8,169 bases of DNA. Origin: an uncultured Erysipelotrichaceae bacterium (GTDB taxonomy: Bacteria > Bacillota_I > Bacilli_A > RF39 > UBA660). The notes beneath the pieces are model-generated. The model made no database searches. It was not told the origin of the DNA and saw only the letters and a program-made list of their open reading frames with translations. The stretch is from positions 1 through 8,169 of the forward strand of contig CADCRC010000163.1 in the NCBI GenBank assembly GCA_902803795.1. The letters are read 5' to 3'. The translations under genes were made by a program, and so were the position numbers. Shown here in pieces: positions 1 to 6,754 of this stretch (position 1 is its first letter; each line of letters begins with the position of its first letter).

Positions 1-2643
1 AGTTGCACTACAATCTCTTGAATTTTCCGCATCATCCCAAGTTTTCCAATAAAGAGTATGAGCACCTTCATCACTAACACTTTGAGTGTTTGACCTTTTC
101 TTCTTTTTATCATCAATAACACTACCAGTATTAATATTAGTCTTGTCTTTATATAAACTATAATCTCCATTACATCCAGAACCACCAGTATCAGTACATG
201 TTACAGTAGAAGAACCAGATGCAGTATTCTTCCAACCATAACTAGTTGCAGAACATGATGGAACTTCAAAATCAAGTTTTACAGTATAAATAGAAGAATA
301 ATCACTGCAATTATTCAAACTATCACATACCCTATATTTAATAGTAGATATTCCTTGCTTAGTAATATTAACATATAATTTTCCTTCACCAGTATTAAAA
401 TAATCACTTTTTTTGTTACTTGCATTAACACCAGTAATTATATATTCATATCTTAATTTATTAACTCCACCCTTTACATCTCCATGAACATAATCATATG
501 AACTATCAGCTTGTGTAAATACATAAACATTTCTCCAATCACCACTTTCATATTTAACACTTAGATTACTAGGACTTGTTTTAGCAACTCTATCTCCAGT
601 TTCTAAATATACAATCTTCATATCCTTTGGTGCAGTTCTATCAATATTTAATTTAGTTTTTTCTATAGATACAGAATCTGAAACATAATTAGAACAATTA
701 TGAACTGTATCACAAACACTATATATAACATTTGTAAATTTTTCAGTTGTCTTGTTTTCTTCATTAATATTAGAACATTGTCCAACACCATCATGTTCAA
801 TAGTCCTAGTAACTTTTGTTCCTACATCAGATGAACCTTTATAAATATATTGATAATTATTATTTAAATTACTATAAAAACCAGAAGTTTTTTTATATTT
901 AGCATCTAAATTAGAATCACCACCAAATTTATCTTGTGACCCACTTGCTTTTACACTTCCATATCTTGTCCAAGAATTTGTAGAAATTTTAGTACCTGCA
1001 CATCCAGTATTATTATATAATTCATATGTCAAATCATAAGTAGGTGCAGTATAATCAGTTTTAATAGTTTTTTCTTTATATTCTGTACAATTAGGATAAC
1101 TATCATATTTATCAGATGTAATAGTATTATCACATACTTTATATGTAATATATGATACACCTTCAGCTTCAATTTTTCTTGAAAGTCTATCATTAGGATT
1201 AACAATACTTTCTATATATAAATTACTATCATTATCTAATCCTCTAATTTTACTCAAATCAAGATAATTATCATCATGACAATCCAAATCATCCAATTCA
1301 CAATATTCATGTTTCTTAGTTGCTCCACGTGTTTTATAAGTATAATATCCTAAACCAGAAAATCCATCTTCTGAACTACCAACACTTGTTTTAACAATTC
1401 TATTTGTCCATGAATCATTAGAAAAAGTAGAATTATATGATGATGAAGTACATTTTCCATGAGCAGTATCAGCATTATAAGAATTACTTTTTTCTTTACA
1501 ATCAAGCCTAACCATTTCAACATCTGAATCTTTTATCTGAGGTGGAGTATTATCTAACAACACAGGCTTAGATATCCAATAATAACCTCCATTATTTGAA
1601 CTATCAGTATAACCAAAACCTTTCCAACTATTATGAAAACCATCCTCACCATAAAAAGGTTTAACAACTAAATAATAAGAACCTGTTCTATTTTTAGGAG
1701 TCTCTATTACAGCTTTAGCAATCGTTCCATTCTTCTTAACCTTAAATGTTTTAGTATTCCAAATAATTTCCTTCTCTGATCCATCAGAATTAATTAATTG
1801 ATTTCTAATTAAATTATTAACTTCATTATTATCATCATTTGAAGCAAAAGAAATATTTGCTTCTCTATTTATAGTCTTTATATATGGATCAACCACACTA
1901 GATTTAGTATCACCAGTAGTAATCCAAGCATATTTTATAGATAATGTATGAGATAAAGTAGATTGATCATATACCTTTAAAACAGTCTTAAAATTCTGAT
2001 AAAATTTATCATCAGTTCCATTTTTATCAAACAAAATTGTAGGAGGAACATGATCTTCAACATTTAAACACTCACCTTGTATTGTATTTTCAGAATATAC
2101 TTTTTTATTACCTTTATAACAATCTATCGCATATTGATAATGATAATAGTTTTTAACTTTATAAACTCTTACAAAAGACTGATTATATGGACTACCATCA
2201 ACACCATAACTATATTTAGGACAAATATCACCAGATTTACTAAAAGAAGGAAGGTCTAAACAGAAATTATCACCAGGATCATTTCCACCATAATATGTCC
2301 ATGAATCAATAAAAGGTTTATTAATCCCATCTATATCTACTGTTGAAAATGTTGAACAAGTAACACCATCATGTTCAAATTTTTTTAATAAATCTTTTGA
2401 TTTTAATTGATCATATGTAAGCATAACACATCCAGAATCACTACTTCCAAACATATCTTCAGAAGATGAATCAGTATATAATCTAGCAGCATTAATCAAA
2501 GAATTTCTTAATGTTACATATGTTTTTTCTATATTTTTAGACTGAAAATTTCTTAAAGCTGGTAAAGCAAGAATTGCAATAATAGATATTAAAGCAATAG
2601 ATATCAACAATTCAATCATAGTAAAACCATTATTTTTTTTCAT
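1..2643 (-). CDS. Type IV prepilin-like surface protein with Ig-like repeats (3' end outside window)
   Basis: The frame is open from an ATG at 2643 down to base 1 (881 codons, no stop), so the C-terminus lies outside the window. The N-terminus MKKNNG|FTMIELL is a class III prepilin signal: a short basic leader, Gly6 before the expected prepilin-peptidase cut, and Glu11 at mature position +5, followed by a hydrophobic helix to about residue 28. After a Cys-containing globular part up to about 198, the ectodomain looks like serial Ig-like modules. Each is introduced by a 'D-x-T-A/P-P'-type linker near residues 199 (VPPT), 364 (DNTPP), 530 (DYTAP), 668 (DRTAP) and 791 (DFEVP). Three modules end in a YxVCD...NC motif (the first Cys is at 504). 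The AGGTG ribosome site lies 5 nt before the ATG. Membrane insertion and pseudopilus or surface display are inferred from the family. The binding target is unknown, and no assembly genes are visible here. Confidence 0.88.
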   Translation of the reverse strand, partial: MKKNNGFTMIELLISIALISIIAILALPALRNFQSKNIEKTYVTLRNSLINAARLYTDSSSEDMFGSSDSGCVMLTYDQLKSKDLLKKFEHDGVTCSTFSTVDIDGINKPFIDSWTYYGGNDPGDNFCLDLPSFSKSGDICPKYSYGVDGSPYNQSFVRVYKVKNYYHYQYAIDCYKGNKKVYSENTIQGECLNVEDHVPPTILFDKNGTDDKFYQNFKTVLKVYDQSTLSHTLSIKYAWITTGDTKSSVVDPYIKTINREANISFASNDDNNEVNNLIRNQLINSDGSEKEIIWNTKTFKVKKNGTIAKAVIETPKNRTGSYYLVVKPFYGEDGFHNSWKGFGYTDSSNNGGYYWISKPVLLDNTPPQIKDSDVEMVRLDCKEKSNSYNADTAHGKCTSSSYNSTFSNDSWTNRIVKTSVGSSEDGFSGLGYYTYKTRGATKKHEYCELDDLDCHDDNYLDLSKIRGLDNDSNLYIESIVNPNDRLSRKIEAEGVSYITYKVCDNTITSDKYDSYPNCTEYKEKTIKTDYTAPTYDLTYELYNNTGCAGTKISTNSWTRYGSVKASGSQDKFGGDSNLDAKYKKTSGFYSNLNNNYQYIYKGSSDVGTKVTRTIEHDGVGQCSNINEENKTTEKFTNVIYSVCDTVHNCSNYVSDSVSIEKTKLNIDRTAPKDMKIVYLETGDRVAKTSPSNLSVKYESGDWRNVYVFTQADSSYDYVHGDVKGGVNKLRYEYIITGVNASNKKSDYFNTGEGKLYVNITKQGISTIKYRVCDSLNNCSDYSSIYTVKLDFEVPSCSATSYGWKNTASGSSTVTCTDTGGSGCNGDYSLYKDKTNINTGSVIDDKKKKRSNTQSVSDEGAHTLYWKTWDDAENSRDCSAT

Positions 2644-2665
2644 TTTTACACCTACCAAATAAATA

Positions 2666-2689
2666 CTATCTTATAAACTATCTTATAAA
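2666..2689 (-). repeat. Perfect 12-bp tandem repeat in prepilin 5' UTR
   Basis: The unit TTTATAAGATAG (minus strand) occurs twice back to back, at 2689-2678 and 2677-2666. It starts about where transcription from the promoter just upstream should begin and ends 22 nt before the prepilin ATG. It could be an operator, an mRNA element or a chance duplication. The sequence does not decide between these. Confidence 0.9.
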
Positions 2690-2692
2690 ACA

Positions 2693-2721
2693 ATTATAAT
2701 ATTTTTAAATAATTAAGTAAA
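2693..2721 (-). promoter_or_regulatory. Sigma-A promoter of the prepilin gene
   Basis: On the minus strand, a perfect -10 TATAAT (2698-2693) lies 17 bp downstream of a -35-like TTTACT (2721-2716, four of six consensus bases). The start of transcription is expected near 2686, giving a 5' UTR of about 43 nt. The promoter sits directly after the terminator of the upstream operon, so the prepilin gene is probably its own unit. Confidence 0.75.
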
Positions 2722-2755
2722 GAAAAAAATAAAACTATGCAAAAAGCATAATTTT
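2722..2755 (-). terminator. Intrinsic terminator of the infC-to-lipoprotein operon
   Basis: On the minus strand AAAATTATGC and GCATAGTTTT form a 10-bp stem with one G-U pair around a TTTTT loop (2755-2731). A T-rich tract follows to 2722. The base of the hairpin overlaps the TAA stop of the lipoprotein gene. Confidence 0.88.
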
Positions 2756-3302
2756 ATTTATTAAACTTATTAATTAAAATACTATATTTTTTATATAATT
2801 TCTTTTTATATTCTTCAGTAAAATTATCTTCTATATTCCCCTTCATTAAAGCAGGATCATTATTATGATCAATTATCTTACCATTTTTAACAATATAAAT
2901 ATCTGGTAAATATAACACAGTATTATCATTATCATCATATTCTAAATATCCATCTAATAAATCTAATAATTTTCTATAACTTTTAGTTCTCTTATTCTGA
3001 ATATCAGTTGGATCATAATAATATATTTTATTAGAATACTTAATATTATCTAATACTTTTTTTAATACTTTAACTGCTTCTTTTGAATAATCAGAATCAG
3101 AATCAGCAAATAATATAATTCCACTTTTATTTTCTAATATATCTATTATTTCATCTACACTAGAATAAATAAACGAATTTTTATTACTAATATCATATTC
3201 TTTAGCAAACTTTTCTGAATCAGTAACATCTCTTGTTTTTTTAACAGTACAACCACAAAAAAATACAAGAAATATTACAATAATTATAAAAATTTTCTTC
3301 AT
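2754..3302 (-). CDS. Thioredoxin-like lipoprotein lacking catalytic cysteines
   Basis: This 182-residue protein starts with KK and a hydrophobic stretch (residues 4-15), followed by C16-G17-C18. Cys18 is the best candidate for lipidation, though Phe at -3 makes the lipobox imperfect. The mature part has a thioredoxin-like layout: the strand GIILF (61-65), then S70-D71-Y72-S73 where related proteins carry CxYC, an amphipathic helix, the strand IYYYDPTD, and a cis-Pro-type loop LPDIYIVKNGKI (132-143). Both active-site cysteines therefore appear replaced by serine, which would rule out ordinary disulfide exchange and suggests a binding or chaperone-like role. It starts 5 nt after the tsf stop with no clear Shine-Dalgarno of its own, so translational coupling to tsf is likely. 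It is the last gene of the operon. The fold assignment rests on motif spacing only. Confidence 0.68.
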   Translation of the reverse strand: MKKIFIIIVIFLVFFCGCTVKKTRDVTDSEKFAKEYDISNKNSFIYSSVDEIIDILENKSGIILFADSDSDYSKEAVKVLKKVLDNIKYSNKIYYYDPTDIQNKRTKSYRKLLDLLDGYLEYDDNDNTVLYLPDIYIVKNGKIIDHNNDPALMKGNIEDNFTEEYKKKLYKKYSILINKFNK

Positions 3303-3307
3303 ATAAA

Positions 3308-4201
3308 TTAAGCACTTTTCATTTGTTTAGCAACTTCTTCAGCAAAATTTTCTTGCCTTTTTTCTATTCCTTCACCAGTTTGAAATCTAATCATATCTAC
3401 AATAGAACATTTATTATTCTTAGCATATTGTCCAACAGTTAAATCACTATCTTTAACAAATTCTTGTTCATCTAAACAATTTTCTTTAAAAAATTTATTT
3501 AACTTTCCAACAGCCATTTTATCTATAATATCATCTGATTTACCTTTATTCTTTTCATCATTTTTAATTTGTTCTTTAATGACAGCTTTTTCATGTTCAA
3601 CAACTTCACTATCAACACTATCACGATTAACAGCAATAGGAGCCATTGTAGCAGCTTGAAGTGCAATATCATGAGCAACTTCATTATTATCTCCATCAAT
3701 TATAACAAGAGAAGAAATTGCTCCATTATTATGCTCATAAGTTCCAAATATTTGAGAATTACTCTTAACAACTTTTCTAAATCTTCTAAAACTAATTTTT
3801 TCACCAATTTTAGATGTTAAAGCAACTAATTTATCATTAACAGTTTCACCATTATCTTCAATATCTAAAACATCTTCAACACTTTCAACATCATTATTTA
3901 AAATAACATCTAGTAAATAATCTACAAAATCCTTAAATTCTTGATTTTTAGCAACAAAATCTGTCTCAGAATTAACTTCAATAACAGCCGCATTATTTCC
4001 ATCTATCTTAATTTTAGAAACACCTTCAGCAGCTACTCTAGATTGTTTTTTAGCAGCTTTACTAATTCCTTTTTCTCTCAAATAATCTATAGCTTTTTCT
4101 ATATCTCCATTAGTTTCATCTAATGCCTTTTTACAATCCAACATTCCTGCCCCTGTTTTTTCTCTTAAATCTTTTACCATTGCAGCACTAATATTTGCCA
4201 T
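3308..4201 (-). CDS. tsf: Elongation factor Ts
   Basis: EF-Ts is the cytoplasmic guanine-nucleotide exchange factor that recycles EF-Tu-GDP. At 297 residues it is close to the usual bacterial length. The N-terminal UBA-like domain is clear (MANISAAMVKDLREKTGAGM, then LDCKKALDETNGDIEKAIDYLR), followed by AAKKQSRVAAEG. The core signature TDFVAKN lies near residue 80, the site that contacts EF-Tu. The C-terminal helix ends EEVAKQMKSA. The start is fixed by an AGGAGG at 4211-4206, four bases before the ATG. It lies 15 nt after rpsB, the classic rpsB-tsf pair. The usual downstream neighbour pyrH is absent and a small lipoprotein gene follows instead. Confidence 0.97.
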   Translation of the reverse strand: MANISAAMVKDLREKTGAGMLDCKKALDETNGDIEKAIDYLREKGISKAAKKQSRVAAEGVSKIKIDGNNAAVIEVNSETDFVAKNQEFKDFVDYLLDVILNNDVESVEDVLDIEDNGETVNDKLVALTSKIGEKISFRRFRKVVKSNSQIFGTYEHNNGAISSLVIIDGDNNEVAHDIALQAATMAPIAVNRDSVDSEVVEHEKAVIKEQIKNDEKNKGKSDDIIDKMAVGKLNKFFKENCLDEQEFVKDSDLTVGQYAKNNKCSIVDMIRFQTGEGIEKRQENFAEEVAKQMKSA

Positions 4202-4216
4202 TTTTCCTCCTATATA

Positions 4217-5323
4217 CTATTTACTTAAAGCATCAACTAAATCTTGTTTTTTCATAGTAGAATAACCTTTTAATCCAGCATCTTTAGCTTTTTCTTTTAA
4301 TTCTGCCAAAGTTAAACTAGATAAGTCATCATTACTTGATTTTTTTTCTTCTTTTTTACTTTCTTTCTTATCTTCATTTTTTGTTTCTTTAACTTCAACT
4401 ACTTCTTCTTTAATATCTTCAATAGTCTCAGATTCAACTACATCTTCTACAACATCTTCTAAATCTTTTTTATCATTTTTTCTTTTAGATATTTTATTAT
4501 CTTTCTTAAATCCAAATCTATTATTATCTCTTCTAAAATTTCTATTATCTTTTTTATTTACTTGATTTGCTTTTCTATTCATATATTCTTCTTGAGTAAT
4601 AACCTCTTGATTATCATCAACATCTCCAACATAATCAATAACTTCTTTTCCACATGCTTCAGCAACTGCATTAGTTAAAACACCAAGTAATAATGAAATT
4701 GACTTAATTGCATCATCATTTGCAGGAATAGGATAATCTAATACATCAGGATCTCCATTAGTGTCAACAATACCAAATACATCAATTCCTAGACTTCTAG
4801 CTTCTTTTATAGCTGTAGCTTCTTCAATTGGATCTACTATAATTAAAGCATCAGGTAATTTTTCCATTGTTCTAATTCCACGTAAATTCTTATTTAATTT
4901 ATCATATTCTCTTCTAATTTGTAAAACTTCTTTTTTAGGTAATAATTCAAAAACTCCATCAGCTTCCATTTTTTCAATTTCTTCCATTCTAGAAATTCTT
5001 GATTTAATTGTTCTAAAATTAGTTAAAGTACCACCTAACCATCTTTCATTAACAAAATAATTATCACATCTTAAAGCATTAGTTTCAATTGCTTCCTGTG
5101 CTTGTCTTTTTGTTCCAACATATAATATTTTTCCACCATTAGTAGAAAGTTCTTTTAAAGCATCATATGCTTCTTGCAACTTCTCAGTTGTTTTTTGTAA
5201 GTTTAATATATAAATATCATCTCTAGATGTATATATATATTCACGCATTTTAGGATTCCAACGTCTCTTTTGATGTCCGTAATGAACTCCTGATTCTAAT
5301 AAATTATTCATTGATACTATCAT
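4217..5323 (-). CDS. rpsB: 30S ribosomal protein uS2 with SAP-like C-terminal extension
   Basis: uS2 is a late-assembling 30S protein. The start chosen is the ATG at 5323 (MIVSMNNLLESGVHYGHQ), because GAGGAG (5338-5333) sits 9 nt before it and the S2 family begins this way. A TTG at 5365 would add 14 residues. The S2 core covers residues 1 to about 240 (HQKRRWNPKM, LYVGTKRQAQEAI, ERWLGGTLTNF, PDALIIVDP, GIVDTNGDPD). A tail of about 125 residues follows: a basic Asn-rich part, an acidic Val/Glu part and a Lys/Glu linker, ending in a SAP/Rho_N-like helix pair at 334-368 (LTLAELKEKAKDAGLKGYST, then KKQDLVDAL). The full 368 residues compare with about 230-260 in typical S2. The tail resembles the one on the adjacent bL20 and may bind nucleic acid (inference). 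Confidence 0.96.
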   Translation of the reverse strand: MIVSMNNLLESGVHYGHQKRRWNPKMREYIYTSRDDIYILNLQKTTEKLQEAYDALKELSTNGGKILYVGTKRQAQEAIETNALRCDNYFVNERWLGGTLTNFRTIKSRISRMEEIEKMEADGVFELLPKKEVLQIRREYDKLNKNLRGIRTMEKLPDALIIVDPIEEATAIKEARSLGIDVFGIVDTNGDPDVLDYPIPANDDAIKSISLLLGVLTNAVAEACGKEVIDYVGDVDDNQEVITQEEYMNRKANQVNKKDNRNFRRDNNRFGFKKDNKISKRKNDKKDLEDVVEDVVESETIEDIKEEVVEVKETKNEDKKESKKEEKKSSNDDLSSLTLAELKEKAKDAGLKGYSTMKKQDLVDALSK

Positions 5324-5368
5324 ATTTTTAATCTCCTCTTTCGTTAATTCTTCTATTAGTTTCAAAAT

Positions 5369-5395
5369 CTCACCACCAAATAGGCACTAGGTAAG
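5369..5395 (-). promoter_or_regulatory. Hairpin in the rplT-rpsB spacer, possible rpsB leader element
   Basis: In the 89-nt spacer, CTTAC (5395-5391) can pair with GTGAG (5373-5369) and TGCC (5386-5383) with GGTG (5377-5374), around a TATTT loop and with a CTAG bulge on the 5' side. The 3' arm GGTGGTGAG resembles a Shine-Dalgarno and lies just before a TTG (5365) in the rpsB frame. There is no U-tract, so it is not a terminator. It could be a processing site, a target for S2 autoregulation or a device controlling an alternative start. It is supported by base pairing only. Confidence 0.35.
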
Positions 5396-5412
5396 AAAAT
5401 TCACTAATATGT

Positions 5413-6012
5413 TTATTTTAATTTTTCAATAATTTCTGCTTTCTTTAATCCAGAAACATCTATTTTCTTTTTAGCAGCTAAATCTTTTAATTCAGCAACT
5501 GTTAATTTATCTAATTCAACCTTTTCTTCTTTTTTTGTTGTTTTCTTTTCTTCTTTTTCTTTCTTTTCTTCTTTTTCTTCTTTTTCTACTTTTTTACTAG
5601 TAGTATTACCAGAAACTTCATATTCAACAACTTCTTCTTTTACATCCTTCTTAGTTGTATCTTGATTCTTTTTAGATAATTCTACTAATTTAGCAAATTG
5701 TTTAGAATCATCAATAGCTATTTCAGATAACATTTTTCTATTAATTTCAACTCCAGCTTTATTTAATCCATTTATAAATTTAGAATATGAAATATCATTT
5801 TGTCTACATGCTGCATTAATTCTTGTTATCCATAACTTTCTAAAATCTCTTTTCTTTTGTTTTCTATCTCTAAACGCATATTGTCCAGAGTGCATTAATT
5901 GTTCTTTTGCAGTTTTATATAATCTATGTTTACTACCAAAATATCCTTTAGCAGCCTTTAAAACTTTTTTATGACGTGCTTTAGTAGTAGGTGAATTTTT
6001 AACTCTTGCCAT
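5413..6012 (-). CDS. rplT: 50S ribosomal protein bL20 with charged linker and SAP-like C-terminal domain
   Basis: bL20 binds 23S rRNA early in 50S assembly and in Bacillus represses its own operon through the leader RNA. Residues 1 to about 116 are a normal bL20 (MARVKNSPTTKARHKKVLKA, KGYFGSKHRLYKTAKEQLMH, RDRKQKKRDFRKLWI, INAACRQNDISYSKFI, NRKMLSEIAI). Typical bL20 ends there at 115-120 residues. This one continues to 199 with a Glu/Lys-rich low-complexity linker and a terminal SAP/Rho_N-like helix pair at about 167-199 (LDKLTVAELKDLAAKKKIDV, then SGLKKAEIIEKL). The start has a strong GGAGGAG 6 nt upstream and lies 15 nt after rpmI. The tail resembles that of the adjacent uS2, including a shared KEEVVE segment. 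Confidence 0.96.
   Translation of the reverse strand: MARVKNSPTTKARHKKVLKAAKGYFGSKHRLYKTAKEQLMHSGQYAFRDRKQKKRDFRKLWITRINAACRQNDISYSKFINGLNKAGVEINRKMLSEIAIDDSKQFAKLVELSKKNQDTTKKDVKEEVVEYEVSGNTTSKKVEKEEKEEKKEKEEKKTTKKEEKVELDKLTVAELKDLAAKKKIDVSGLKKAEIIEKLK
5521..5586 (-). repeat. Purine-only low-complexity tract encoding the bL20 Lys/Glu linker
   Basis: The minus strand is almost purely A and G here (AAAGAAGAAAAAG-type units), interrupted only by ACAAC. It encodes the Lys/Glu linker between the bL20 core and its SAP-like domain. Such tracts can change length by slippage, so linker length may vary between strains (inference). Confidence 0.7.
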
Positions 6013-6027
6013 AATCTCTCCTCCTTA

Positions 6028-6213
6028 TTAAACCAAATTCTTAATTCTTTTCATATCTGCTTTTGAAACAGTATTTCCATATCTAGTTTTTCTATTAACC
6101 TTAGCAGATTTCTTACCAGTATTATGTCTTTTTCCAACTCTTCCAATTTTTATATCATTTTTTCTTTTGTTCATAACCTTAGCTGTACCTTTATGTGTTT
6201 TTATTTTTGGCAT
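6028..6213 (-). CDS. rpmI: 50S ribosomal protein bL35
   Basis: bL35 is a small, strongly basic structural protein of the large subunit. At 61 residues it has near-normal family length. It starts with the family signature MPKIKTHKGTAK and continues with KRHNTGKKSAKVNRKTR and the C-terminal KADMKRIKNLV. An AGGAGG with about 8 nt spacing precedes the ATG. It lies 13 nt after infC and 15 nt before rplT, the conserved infC-rpmI-rplT order, and should share the leader control of that operon. Confidence 0.97.
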   Translation of the reverse strand: MPKIKTHKGTAKVMNKRKNDIKIGRVGKRHNTGKKSAKVNRKTRYGNTVSKADMKRIKNLV

Positions 6214-6226
6214 ATTTTCATCCTCC

Positions 6227-6754
6227 TTATTTTTTTATAGGAACTAACATACAAGTCATTACTCTACCATCCATATTAGGTTTAGATGCTAAAGTTGCAA
6301 TATCTTTAACTCTATCAGCAAACCTCTCCATAACTTCTTGTCCTAGTTCTGTATGTGCCATCTGTCTACCCTTAAATCTAATAGACAATTTTACCTTATC
6401 ACCTTTTTCTAAATATTTTTTTGCATTCTTTAACTTTGTCTCAAAATCTCCAACATCTATAACTGGTGATAATCTAAATTCCTTAATTTCAACCTGTGAC
6501 GCTCTTTGTTTTTTTAATGCATCTTTTTCTTTTTTATTTTTTTCATATTTAAACTTATTATAATCCATTATTTTACATACAGGAACAGTAGCATTAGGTG
6601 AAATTAATACTAAATCAAGCTGTGCATAATTAGCAAGTGTCAATGCATCAGTTATTGATTTGATTCCAACTTGTTCACCATTAGGTCCAATAACCAAAAC
6701 CTCAGCAACATTGATTTTATCATTAATCAACAAGTCAGTCTTATTATTTGCGAT
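6227..6754 (-). CDS. infC: Translation initiation factor IF-3 (probable AUC start)
   Basis: IF3 binds the 30S subunit, prevents premature 50S joining and rejects non-canonical initiation codons. From the AUC at 6754 the protein has 175 residues, normal for IF3. The N domain begins at LLINDKINVAEVLVIGPNGE. The linker signature KIMDYNKFKYEKNKKEK and the C domain (VEIKEFRLSPVIDVGDFETK, GDKVKLSIRFKGRQMAHTEL) follow. AUC is chosen because GGAGG (6767-6763) lies 8 nt before it, whereas the in-frame ATG (6769) and GTG (6778) overlap or precede that site and lack one of their own. A rare AUU/AUC-type start is the known route by which IF3 limits its own synthesis. It is the first gene of the operon. 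Confidence 0.96.
   Translation of the reverse strand: MANNKTDLLINDKINVAEVLVIGPNGEQVGIKSITDALTLANYAQLDLVLISPNATVPVCKIMDYNKFKYEKNKKEKDALKKQRASQVEIKEFRLSPVIDVGDFETKLKNAKKYLEKGDKVKLSIRFKGRQMAHTELGQEVMERFADRVKDIATLASKPNMDGRVMTCMLVPIKK

Noticed and set aside
2077..2259. 60-codon plus-strand frame
   Set aside because: It lies entirely antisense to the prepilin gene, has no ribosome site and has a low-complexity Ile/Thr/Phe composition. It is a shadow frame.
3569..4123. Two plus-strand frames opposite tsf
   Set aside because: Both mirror the well-supported EF-Ts gene, are Asn/Ser/Phe-rich, and have no homology signature or ribosome site.
4761..5060. 99-codon plus-strand frame opposite rpsB
   Set aside because: It is antisense to the conserved S2 core and is explained by codon bias on the other strand.
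5324..5365. TTG start giving uS2 14 extra residues
   Set aside because: The ATG at 5323 has a better Shine-Dalgarno and matches the family N-terminus. The extension is kept only as a possible isoform in the findings.
5521..5586. Possible short tandem repeat array or CRISPR-like region
   Set aside because: It is a purine-rich coding tract for a Lys/Glu linker with no constant repeat-spacer pattern.
6195..6563. 122-codon plus-strand frame opposite infC
   Set aside because: It overlaps infC and the rpmI start in antisense. Its hydrophobic look comes from complementing Lys/Glu codons.
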